From positions 248,001 through 312,000 of the forward strand of contig JBFWNT010000001.1 of assembly GCA_050250915.1 (NCBI GenBank): 64,000 bases of DNA, in the 5' to 3' direction. The position numbers and the translations under genes were made by a program. This document shows positions 47,727 through 55,531 of this stretch, piece after piece. The stretch is from Miltoncostaea sp050250915. GTDB taxonomy: Bacteria; Actinomycetota; Thermoleophilia; Miltoncostaeales; Miltoncostaeaceae. The notes under the pieces are model-generated. The model searched no databases. It saw nothing but the letters and a program-made list of their open reading frames with translations, and was not told where the DNA came from. Numbering within the stretch: the first letter of the stretch is position 1; each line of letters opens with the position of its first letter.

Positions 47727-49877
47727 TCACCCCTCGAGCACGAGTCGCATGACCCAATCGCCCAGGGCCGCGTCGCTCCAGTAACCGGTGTGGCTGCCCG
47801 CGCCGATGCAGCGCTCCACCACGCGTGGGCCGCCGGGCGCCCGGAGGTCGTAGCCGGGGTGGTCGGGGTCGTAGACCTCCTCGGCCTCGGTGTCGCGGGC
47901 CCACAGGGCGCGTCCGACGTAGTCGCCGGAGCGGTACAGGTTCACCCACGTCCCCGTCACCGGGCGCAGGCCGCCGGGCCGCCGTGGCCGCTCCCGCACC
48001 CAGTCGTACTGGCCGGGCAGGCGCTCGTCGTAGAGCTGCCGCAGCGGGCAGCCGCAGGTGAGCAGCGACACCGCGTCCGGCAGCACCAGGCCCGGCTCCT
48101 CCTCGTCGAAGGGCCGCGCCGGGGGCGAGCGCTGGTCGTCGCCGAAGAGCGTCGCCGCGCTCAGCACGGTGCCCTGGCTGTGCGACACGATCACCAGCCG
48201 GTCGTAGGGGGCGCGGTCCACGCCCCCGGCGGCGACCTCGCCCAGCAGCGCGCGGTACCGGCGCAGCATCCGCTCGCGCGGCGCCACGATCCCGGGCTGG
48301 CTCACCCGCAGGTACGTCGCCACGTCGTACGGGATGTCGAGCACGATCCGCAGGCGCTCCAGGGCGCTCGCGTTGGAGCCGAGCGGCCGCCGGGGCGACA
48401 CCCCCAGGAACCGGACCGCCAGCACCAGCGTGCTCACCACCAGCGCGATCGCGGTCCCCAGGCGCGCCGCCGTGGTCGACCCCGGGGCGTCCGCCACCAG
48501 CCACGTCGCGAACACCGCCGCGGCGCCCGTCGTGACCGCCAGCAGTGCCAGCAGGCCGGTGAACGGGTTGCCCACGGCGTCGAGGGCGCTCGACATCAGG
48601 GCGCCCTGCCGCTCGCTGGCGCCGCGGCGGTCCCGCCGTTGCTCCACCAGCGAGGTCGCCACCGCCAGGACGAACGGGAGCACCGCCACCAGCAGGAACA
48701 GCCCGGCCAGGATCCCGGCAATCAGCAGCGCCGGCGCCAGGGGCCCGAGGCCGCGGGAGAACAGCGCGAACGCCCAGTCGGCGGGCGACCCGTCGGCGAT
48801 CGTCGACCCCTCCGGCAGCCCCGCGTCGCTCGCCTCGGGGCCGGTCAGCACGGTCTCGTCGCATGGCGTCGGGGTCCAGGAGCTCGGCGAGGCCAGGCAG
48901 TTGAGCTCCGTCGTGCCGCCCCACGACGAGTTGTCGGCCACCTGGAGCGCCAGGGCGCCGTACGCGGCGAAGAGGGTGGCGCTGACCAGGGCGATCCCGA
49001 GTGGGGCCACGACAATCGTCACCAGCCCCGTGAGCGCCGCGCGCCAGCGATGGTCGTCCAGCGTGAGCACGGTGCCGGCCCGCCGGAACGCCATGACCGC
49101 GAGCGCCACGGCGGCGACCGCCGCGGCGGCCGAGGCCGCGAGCCACGCGATCCGGAAGGGGTATGCCACGACATCGACCAGGGCGTTCGCCAGCCCCACC
49201 CGCAGCCCCGCCCGGTGCACCCACCACGCCGCGTGCGCGATCAGGATCAGCGCGACCAGCGCCGCCACCTGCCGCGGCAGGCCCTGCCAGCCGCCCCGCT
49301 TCAGGCGCGTCGCGCCCCACACCGAGAACGCCAGCCCCACGAGCGCCACCGTCACCGCGATCACGCGCGCCAGGATCGGGCTGTCGTCGAACGCGACCGC
49401 GCCCAGCACCGCCCCGCTCTCCAGCACCACGGCGGCCGTGGCCGTGAGGACCGGGATGGCCAGCAGCCACGCGGCGGCCATCAGGGCGGCGCGCGCCACG
49501 CGGGCGCGGCGCAGGCCGTCGCGCAGGGGCCGCAGCGCCTCCAGGCCCGTCGTCGAGATCTGGAGCATCAGCCCGTAGAGCGTGTAGAGCAGGCGGAGGA
49601 TCCCCCCGGGGAACCGGGAGATGTCGGACCACCGCATCTCGTACACGTCCACCTCGAGCGACCGGTCGGCGCTGTTCAGGCGCGTCCACGGCGTCCGGTA
49701 GCCCACCTCGTTGCCGGCGGGCGACAGCAGCATCTCCCGGCGCTCGCCGTCCTGGAGCTCGATCCGCGACACGAGGGCCCCGGCGACCGCGTCGAGGGTC
49801 TGCCCCGGGGCGTCGTCGCCGACCCCCGGGACCACGACGACCGCCACCCGGCGGGCGGAGGGGCTGGTGGCGGACAC
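47727..49877 (-). CDS. Membrane protein with alpha/beta-hydrolase halves around a transmembrane insert
   Basis: 716 residues. An N-terminal beta strand and turn (VAVVVVPGVGDDAPGQTLDA) resembles the start of a lipase-like hydrolase. About residues 90-480 then hold roughly nine or ten transmembrane helices in pairs with a Cys-containing loop. The hydrolase resumes at about 540: the nucleophile elbow is LVIVSHSQGTVLSA (Ser 567), a likely Asp is in YRSGDYVG (Asp 652) and His in GAGSHTGYWSD (His 696). So a serine-hydrolase triad is present with a membrane domain inserted after the first strand. GTG 49877 is supported by TAGGCT 6 nt upstream. Function unknown, perhaps membrane-lipid hydrolysis. Confidence 0.8.
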   Translation of the reverse strand: MSATSPSARRVAVVVVPGVGDDAPGQTLDAVAGALVSRIELQDGERREMLLSPAGNEVGYRTPWTRLNSADRSLEVDVYEMRWSDISRFPGGILRLLYTLYGLMLQISTTGLEALRPLRDGLRRARVARAALMAAAWLLAIPVLTATAAVVLESGAVLGAVAFDDSPILARVIAVTVALVGLAFSVWGATRLKRGGWQGLPRQVAALVALILIAHAAWWVHRAGLRVGLANALVDVVAYPFRIAWLAASAAAAVAAVALAVMAFRRAGTVLTLDDHRWRAALTGLVTIVVAPLGIALVSATLFAAYGALALQVADNSSWGGTTELNCLASPSSWTPTPCDETVLTGPEASDAGLPEGSTIADGSPADWAFALFSRGLGPLAPALLIAGILAGLFLLVAVLPFVLAVATSLVEQRRDRRGASERQGALMSSALDAVGNPFTGLLALLAVTTGAAAVFATWLVADAPGSTTAARLGTAIALVVSTLVLAVRFLGVSPRRPLGSNASALERLRIVLDIPYDVATYLRVSQPGIVAPRERMLRRYRALLGEVAAGGVDRAPYDRLVIVSHSQGTVLSAATLFGDDQRSPPARPFDEEEPGLVLPDAVSLLTCGCPLRQLYDERLPGQYDWVRERPRRPGGLRPVTGTWVNLYRSGDYVGRALWARDTEAEEVYDPDHPGYDLRAPGGPRVVERCIGAGSHTGYWSDAALGDWVMRLVLEG

Positions 49878-49883
49878 GGCGCG

Positions 49884-49889
49884 AGCCTA
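49884..49889 (-). promoter_or_regulatory. -10-like hexamer TAGGCT for the membrane hydrolase
   Basis: TAGGCT ends 6 nt before GTG 49877 without a ribosome binding site, a probable leaderless promoter. Confidence 0.5.
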
Positions 49890-49936
49890 ACCCCACCCCG
49901 CGCACGCATCACCCCGGGCGGAACGTCAGGTTCCCG

Positions 49937-50062
49937 CTATATCCCGGGATTGCCGTGGGCGGGGGGATCGGAGCTCGGGAACGACTCCTCCACGGCCTCC
50001 TCGGACTCCTCCTCGTCGGGCGCCGGGTCGGGCGGGTCGGGGGGACGGTGGGCGTTGGTCAT
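49937..50062 (-). CDS. 41-residue acidic small protein with an EESFPSSDPP motif
   Basis: It starts at ATG 50062, 6 nt after GAGGAGCCCGC. The peptide is Pro/Asp-rich with DEEESEEAVEESFPSSDPPA near its end. The ESFPxSDPP element is common in small bacterial proteins of unknown function found beside dissimilar genes. No structure or role is evident. Confidence 0.65.
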   Translation of the reverse strand: MTNAHRPPDPPDPAPDEEESEEAVEESFPSSDPPAHGNPGI

Positions 50063-50168
50063 GCGGGCTCCTCGCTCGCTGGACGGGGACGTCGGGATGG
50101 GTTCCCGCGGGGCGCCGCCGCCGAACGCGCGTGTTGCCCGGGCCCCCGCCCCGGGTACAACCCCCGCC

Positions 50169-50363
50169 ATGGGCACACAACCCGTTCCCCCCGCATTCCC
50201 GGAGCCGCCCTCCATCCCGGAGCCCTCTCCGCCGGACATCCCGGAGCCCTACCCGCCCCCGACGCCGGCTCCCGGCCCACCGGACATCCCGGAGCCCACT
50301 CCGGACCCCGGGCCGCCCGTCGAGCCGGACCCCGTGCCGGCGCCCCAGATCTCGGGCCCGTAG
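50169..50363 (+). CDS. 64-residue proline-rich repeat protein
   Basis: Starts MGTQPVPPAFPEPPSIPEPS and continues with repeating IPEP, PPDIPEP and DPGPP units to the stop, with no cysteine and no hydrophobic helix. TACAAC, one base from a -10-like TACAAT, lies 8 nt upstream. It may be a periplasmic or surface spacer, but the low complexity in GC-rich DNA makes it uncertain that it is a real gene. It sits 20 nt upstream of phoD on the same strand. Confidence 0.45.
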   Translation: MGTQPVPPAFPEPPSIPEPSPPDIPEPYPPPTPAPGPPDIPEPTPDPGPPVEPDPVPAPQISGP

Positions 50364-50382
50364 CGACCACCGGGAGACCGGG

Positions 50383-52086
50383 ATGTCGGACCTCATCCTG
50401 GGCCCCCTGCTGCGCTACGTGGGGGACCACGACGCGACCGTGTGGGTCGAGACCGACGCGCCGTGCGAGGTGCAGGTGCTCGGCGCGCGCGAGCGCACCT
50501 TCCACGTGGAGGGGCACCACTACGCGCTCCTGCTAATCGAGGGGCTCGAGCCGGACTCCTCCACGCCGTACACCGTGCGCCTGGACGGCCGGGAGGTGTG
50601 GCCGCCGGACGACGGCCGCCCGCCGTGCCGCATCGTGACGCGCGGCGGCGAGGACCGCGTGCGCCTGGTGTTCGGCTCGTGCCGGATCGGCGCACCCCAC
50701 CGTGAGCCGTGGACGCTGCCGCCCGGCGAGCACCCGGACGGGTTCGGCATCGATGCGCTGTGGGCCTACTCCAAGCGCCTCCAGCGGGGCGACGAGGGAT
50801 GGCCGGACTGCGTGCTGCTCATGGGCGACCAGGTCTACGCCGACGAGGTGCCGCCCGACACGCGGGAGTACATGCGGGAGCGCGAGGAGCGCGACCGCGC
50901 CGCCGGCGACCGCGACGCGGTGCCGCCGCCGGGCGAGGTCGCGAACTTCGAGGAGTACACGCGGCTGCACCGCGAGTCGTGGAGCGAGCCGGACATCCGG
51001 TGGCTGCTGGCCACGGTGCCCAGCACGATGATCTTCGACGACCACGACGTCCACGACGACTGGAACATCTCGGCCGCGTGGCGCGAGGGGCAGCGGCGGC
51101 TGCCGTGGTGGCGCGAGCGGATCTGCGGCGCCTACATGGCCTACTGGATTTACCAGCACATCGGGAACCTCTCGCCGGGCCACATGGGCGACGAGCCGAT
51201 GCTGGAGGAGGTGAAGCACGACGACGACGCGGGGCCGCGGCTGCGCCGGTTCGCCATCGAGGCCGACGAGGACAGCACCAGCAGCCGTTTCGCGTTCCAC
51301 CGCGACTTCGGGCGGACCCGCCTGGTGGTGATCGACTCCCGCGCCGCCCGCGTGCTGACGCCCGGCGCGCGCGAGATGGTCGACCCGAAGGAGTGGCGGT
51401 GGATCACCGACCGGACCGAGGGCGACCACGACCACCTGATCCTGGCGGGCACCCTGCCGGTGTTCATGGCGCCCGCGGTCCACCACCTCCAGGCCTGGAA
51501 CGAGCGGGTGTGCGACGGGGCGTGGGGCCGGCCCGCCGCGGCGGTGGGTGAGCGGATCCGCCAGGCGCTCGACCTGGACCACTGGCCCTCGTTCGCGCGC
51601 TCGTTCCGGCGCGTGGAGGACCTGCTGCGCCTGCGCGGCGGCGACGGGGACGGGCCGCCGCCCGCCAGCATCCTGCTGCTGGGCGGCGACGTGCACACCG
51701 CCTACGTCGCCGAGGTGGACGCGGGTCCGGCGGTCCGAAGCCGCGTGTGGCAGCTCGTGTGCTCCCCGTTCCGCAAACCCCTGACGCCGCGGGAGCGCCG
51801 CCTGATCCGCGCCCTGTTCACCCGCCCCGCCCGCACGCTCACGTGGGCGCTGGCGGGGGCGGCGCGGGCCCCGCGGCCCAGCGTGTCGTGGCGCGTGCGG
51901 TCCGGGCCGACGTTCGACAACTCGGTCGGGGTCGTCGAGGTGGAGGGGCGCCAGGCCCGCGTCGCCATCCGCCGGACGGGCGAGGGCCGCGACCCGACGG
52001 ATCTGTCAGGGCTTCACGACCTGGACCTCACGGGCGGGCGGCGGCCGGCGGGACGCAGACGACGAGGCCTCCGGGGATCACCTTGA
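50383..52086 (+). CDS. PhoD-like alkaline phosphatase/phosphodiesterase
   Basis: 567 residues from ATG 50383 with GGAGA upstream. An N-terminal fibronectin-like PhoD domain (about 5-95; ILGPLLRYVGDHDATVWVET) precedes the metallophosphatase: LLMGDQVYADEVPPD, MIFDDHDVHDDWNISAAWRE and ILLLGGDVHTAYVAEVDAG, with Asp/His metal ligands. No signal peptide, which is unusual for PhoD and suggests a cytoplasmic enzyme. The last 59 nt overlap the convergent lipid-kinase gene. Confidence 0.88.
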   Translation: MSDLILGPLLRYVGDHDATVWVETDAPCEVQVLGARERTFHVEGHHYALLLIEGLEPDSSTPYTVRLDGREVWPPDDGRPPCRIVTRGGEDRVRLVFGSCRIGAPHREPWTLPPGEHPDGFGIDALWAYSKRLQRGDEGWPDCVLLMGDQVYADEVPPDTREYMREREERDRAAGDRDAVPPPGEVANFEEYTRLHRESWSEPDIRWLLATVPSTMIFDDHDVHDDWNISAAWREGQRRLPWWRERICGAYMAYWIYQHIGNLSPGHMGDEPMLEEVKHDDDAGPRLRRFAIEADEDSTSSRFAFHRDFGRTRLVVIDSRAARVLTPGAREMVDPKEWRWITDRTEGDHDHLILAGTLPVFMAPAVHHLQAWNERVCDGAWGRPAAAVGERIRQALDLDHWPSFARSFRRVEDLLRLRGGDGDGPPPASILLLGGDVHTAYVAEVDAGPAVRSRVWQLVCSPFRKPLTPRERRLIRALFTRPARTLTWALAGAARAPRPSVSWRVRSGPTFDNSVGVVEVEGRQARVAIRRTGEGRDPTDLSGLHDLDLTGGRRPAGRRRRGLRGSP

Positions 52087-52915
52087 CCTTGAGCGAGCGC
52101 ACCTTCTCCCGGTCGCCGCCGTCCACCTCGAACAGCACCTTCCGGTCGAACCGCACCTTCACCCGGCGGGCCTTGGTGGTGCGTGCGTGGGGGGCGTCGT
52201 CGACCGACGTCACCGCGACGCGCGCCATGGTGCGCATCGTCGCGACGGCGCCCGACGCGGCGAGGACGCCGACCTCCAGGAGCCCGTCGTCGTCGCGCGC
52301 GCCGTCGAACACCTCCGCGCCGGCGAAGAGCTTCCCCACGTTGCCCACCAGGACGCAGTTCGCCTCGCCGTGGTACCAGCGCTCGCCCTCCACGGAGATG
52401 GTCGCGGTGAACGGCTCGGCGCGCAGGTTGCGCAGCCCCGTCCAGATGTAGCTCAGCCGGCCCAGGCGGTCCTTCAGCGCCCCGTCCGCGCCGGCGATCA
52501 TCTGCGCGTCGAAGCCCGCGCCGGCCATCACCGCGAACGTCTCGCCGTTGATGCGCCCGAGGTCGATCCGGCGGCGGTCCCCGCGCAGGCCCACGTCGAC
52601 GGCCGCCTCGACGCTCTTGGGGATCCCGAGGCTCGACGCGAGCAGGTTCGCGGTGCCCGCCGGCAGCAGGGCGACGGGGACGTCGGCGCCGTCGAGCGCG
52701 TCGATCGACCGCTGCGCCAGCCCGTCGCCGCCCCACAGGAAGATGAGCTCGGCGCCCCACTCGAGCGCCTTGCGCACCTGCTTCGGCGCCTTCCGGCTCT
52801 TCGGCACCTCCCGCCACCGCAGGTCGTGGACGCCGCTCCGCTCCAGGATCCGGCGCAGCTCGGGCAGCCCGCCGCCGAACGACTTGCCGCTGTGTGCGAT
52901 GACCGCGACCTTCAC
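52028..52915 (-). CDS. Diacylglycerol/sphingosine-kinase-like lipid kinase
   Basis: 295 residues. KVAVIAHSGKSFGGGLPELR opens a DAGK catalytic fold; LIFLWGGDGLAQRSIDALDG is the nucleotide-binding GGDG element (the usual GGDGT is GGDGL), and VALLPAGTANLLASSLGIP with the PAGTAN motif follows. The C-terminal half is beta-rich. Such enzymes phosphorylate diacylglycerol or similar lipids. The GTG start overlaps the PAP2 stop by 4 nt, so kinase and phosphatase are made together. Confidence 0.88.
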   Translation of the reverse strand: MKVAVIAHSGKSFGGGLPELRRILERSGVHDLRWREVPKSRKAPKQVRKALEWGAELIFLWGGDGLAQRSIDALDGADVPVALLPAGTANLLASSLGIPKSVEAAVDVGLRGDRRRIDLGRINGETFAVMAGAGFDAQMIAGADGALKDRLGRLSYIWTGLRNLRAEPFTATISVEGERWYHGEANCVLVGNVGKLFAGAEVFDGARDDDGLLEVGVLAASGAVATMRTMARVAVTSVDDAPHARTTKARRVKVRFDRKVLFEVDGGDREKVRSLKVKVIPGGLVVCVPPAAARP

Positions 52916-53730
52916 GACGACGCCTCCATCTGTTCGCGGCGGTCCTCGACGTGCCCGTACACGCGGATGGCGACCAGCGCGACCGCCAGGCAGCCGAGAC
53001 CGAGCAGCAGGCCGCCGAGGGTGTCGATGGGGTGGTGCATCCCCCGGTACATGCGCGACAGGGCGACGACCAGCACGGCGAGCACCGCGATCGTCCAGAC
53101 CGCGACCGACACCCACCGCCGGCGCGCCCACGAGCTGATGATCAACGCGAGACCGAAGTAGGTGACGGTCGCCGCGGCGACGTGGCCGGACGGGAAGCTC
53201 TCGTCGGGCGGCAGGTGGCTGTCCAGCCGGGGCACGTCCGGGCGCTCGCGGGGGCCGACCAGGGCTCCGAGGCGGTAGAGCGTCAACTCGATCACGATGG
53301 CCGTGATCAGGAACACGCCGATGCGGGCGCGCCGCACGATGAGCGACACGATCGCGGTCAGGGCGACGAGCCCCGGGATGACGGGTACGTCGCCCACCAG
53401 CGATCCGACGTAGGAGAGGTCGGTGCGCGACGGCGTGCGGCGGTCGGCGAGCCACTCCGGGAACCAGTCGTCGGCGTCGCGCACGCCCACGGAGTCGAGA
53501 AGGACTTTCGTGACCACGAGCGCCACCACCGCGATCACCGCGGCGAGCGCGGCCCAGCCGATCAGCGTGGTCGCGCCCCACGCGGCCACGGGGCCGTGGT
53601 CCCAGCGGTCCGCGATTCGGGCGGAGAGCCCGGGGCGCGGCTCGACGACCGTCGTCTCTGCGCGGCGTGCTCGGCCGGTCTCGCGGGCGCGAGCGGCGGC
53701 CGGTCCGGTGGCCCCACTCGTTGTCGTCAC
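52912..53730 (-). CDS. PAP2-family membrane phosphatase
   Basis: 272 residues with about six transmembrane helices after a 55-residue basic N-terminus. Catalytic motifs: GPRERPDVPRLDSHLPPDES (C1 region), SFPSGHVAAATVTYF (C2) and SRMYRGMHHPIDTLGGLLLG (C3). PAP2 enzymes dephosphorylate phosphatidic acid, PGP or undecaprenyl pyrophosphate. With the overlapping lipid kinase it could form a local phosphorylation/dephosphorylation cycle. GTG start at 53730; the second PAP2 gene diverges from it about 60 nt away. Confidence 0.9.
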   Translation of the reverse strand: MTTTSGATGPAAARARETGRARRAETTVVEPRPGLSARIADRWDHGPVAAWGATTLIGWAALAAVIAVVALVVTKVLLDSVGVRDADDWFPEWLADRRTPSRTDLSYVGSLVGDVPVIPGLVALTAIVSLIVRRARIGVFLITAIVIELTLYRLGALVGPRERPDVPRLDSHLPPDESFPSGHVAAATVTYFGLALIISSWARRRWVSVAVWTIAVLAVLVVALSRMYRGMHHPIDTLGGLLLGLGCLAVALVAIRVYGHVEDRREQMEASS

Positions 53731-53792
53731 GGCCCGAGCATCCCCACCGCCAGGAGCGAGGAAACCTCGCGAGGGGGGAAACTGACGGCAGC

Positions 53793-54719
53793 ATGCCCGC
53801 CCTCGTCCTCATCGCGATCGCGCTCCTCGCCGGCGTCACGGCGTGGGCCGTGGCGCGCCGGTATCCCTATGACGAGCCGGGCGCCGTGACCGCGCGGCCC
53901 GTCGCCGAGGCGGCCGGGGAGCAGGCCGCCGGCCACCGCGGGTTCCGGCGGTGGCTCCGCGCCCGCCGGGACCCGCGCGTGGCGACCGGCCTGCTCATGT
54001 CGCTCGCCGCCGTCGTCGTCGTCGCCGCCGGCCTCGTGATCGGCGTGCTGGCGTACCTGATCCGCGGCAACGACGTCCTGCGCCGCATCGACAACGGCGC
54101 CGCCCGGTGGGGTCGCGAGCACGCGACGGACGCCTCCGACACGATCGTCAACGGCGTCACCCAGCTCGGCGAGACGTGGTTCTGCATCGTGGCCGGGCTG
54201 CTCGTGGCCGCGTACGCGTGGCGGCGCGGGTCGAGCCGCCTGGTGGTGCCCTTCCTGATCGTGGTGGTCGCCGGCGACAAGCTGCTCACCACCGGCATCA
54301 AGGAGCTCGCCAACCGGGCGCGGCCCACGCTCGAGCCGATCGCCGGGACGCTCGGCCCGTCGTTCCCGAGCGGCCACTCCTCGACCGCCGCGGCGTTCTT
54401 CGCGGGGGTGGCCCTGGTGCTGGGCCTGGGCCGGTCGCCGCGGACCCGCGCGCTGATCGCCGGCGCGGCGGTGGCGCTGGCCGTGGCGGTCGCCGCGAGC
54501 CGGGTGCTGCTCGCCGTGCACTGGACGAGCGACGTCGTGGCGGGGCTGGCGCTCGGCTGGGCCTGGTTCGCGCTCTGTGCGGTCGCGTTCGGCGGCCGGC
54601 TCCTGCGCTTCGGCGCCACCGCCGAGCGCGCGCAGCGCCGCGCGCGCGCCACGCCGGACGTCCCTCGCGGATCGGAGGTGTCGAAACCGGCGGGGGAGGG
54701 AACCCCGGGGCCACGATGA
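53793..54719 (+). CDS. Second PAP2-family membrane phosphatase
   Basis: 308 residues. An N-terminal helix (LVLIAIALLAGVTAWAVARR), then about six further helices. PAP2 motifs: KELANRARPTLEPI (C1), SFPSGHSSTAAAFF (C2) and SRVLLAVHWTSDVVAGLALG (C3). Similar in layout to the divergent gene at 52912, so the pair may have arisen by duplication or be two related lipid phosphatases. GAGGGGGG lies upstream of ATG 53793 at a distance a little longer than ideal. The TGA overlaps the ATG of the DUF1206 gene (ATGA). Confidence 0.9.
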   Translation: MPALVLIAIALLAGVTAWAVARRYPYDEPGAVTARPVAEAAGEQAAGHRGFRRWLRARRDPRVATGLLMSLAAVVVVAAGLVIGVLAYLIRGNDVLRRIDNGAARWGREHATDASDTIVNGVTQLGETWFCIVAGLLVAAYAWRRGSSRLVVPFLIVVVAGDKLLTTGIKELANRARPTLEPIAGTLGPSFPSGHSSTAAAFFAGVALVLGLGRSPRTRALIAGAAVALAVAVAASRVLLAVHWTSDVVAGLALGWAWFALCAVAFGGRLLRFGATAERAQRRARATPDVPRGSEVSKPAGEGTPGPR

Positions 54720-55531
54720 CGACGGCACACCGGACCGTGCACGAGGTCACCGCGGGCAGGAACTTCGAGCGCTTCGCGCGCACGGGGTACGTCGCCCGGG
54801 GCGCCCTCTACATATTGATGGGGATCCTCGCGATCGAGCTCGCGGTGGGGGAGGCCTCGAACCGGCCGAACCAGGAGGGCGCGCTGCGCCTGGTGGCCGA
54901 GCAGACGTTCGGCCGCGTGCTGCTGGTGCTCATCGCGATCGGGCTCCTCGGCTACACGATCATGCGCTTCACGCAGGCCTTCATCGGTCGAACGCCCGAG
55001 GCCGGGCGGCACGGGGCCGCCGATCGCGTCTCGGCGTTCGCCAGCGGCTGCGCCTACGCCATCTTCTTCGGACTCGCCATCGCCGTGCTCGTGGGCTCGG
55101 CGGGGAGCAACAACGGCGGCGAGCCGAAGAAGGCCACCGCCGACATCATGGACCGGCCGGGTGGCCGCTGGCTCGTGCTGGGCGCCGGCGTGGTGTTCCT
55201 GGGCGTGGCGGCGTACCAGGGCTGGATGGGTGCACGCCGCCGGTTCCTGCGGTACACGAAGACCGAGCGCATGTCCCGCGTGGGCCTGCGCAACTTCACG
55301 GCCCTCGGCGTCGTCGGCCACGTGGCGCGCTGCATCGTCTTCGCGCTGGTCGGGGTGTTCCTGGTCAAGGCGGCCGTCGAGTACGACCCGAAGGAGGCCG
55401 TCGGGATCGACGGCGCGCTCCAGCGCCTCCAGGACCACGCGTACGGCACCGTCGCCCTGATCGCCGTCGCGATCGGACTCATCGCCTTCGGGGTCTACTC
55501 CGCCGTGGACGCGCGCTACCGCAAGATCTAG
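54716..55531 (+). CDS. DUF1206 membrane protein
   Basis: 271 residues with six transmembrane helices in three pairs (YVARGALYILMGILAIELAV, LLVLIAIGLLGYTIMRFTQA and so on) and the repeated FARTGYVARGALY / GLRNFTALGVVGHVARCIVF motif that defines DUF1206. Function unknown; often near stress or membrane genes in actinobacteria. Coupled to the second PAP2 gene through ATGA. Convergent with the haem peroxidase, with a 4-nt overlap at the stops. Confidence 0.92.
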   Translation: MTTAHRTVHEVTAGRNFERFARTGYVARGALYILMGILAIELAVGEASNRPNQEGALRLVAEQTFGRVLLVLIAIGLLGYTIMRFTQAFIGRTPEAGRHGAADRVSAFASGCAYAIFFGLAIAVLVGSAGSNNGGEPKKATADIMDRPGGRWLVLGAGVVFLGVAAYQGWMGARRRFLRYTKTERMSRVGLRNFTALGVVGHVARCIVFALVGVFLVKAAVEYDPKEAVGIDGALQRLQDHAYGTVALIAVAIGLIAFGVYSAVDARYRKI

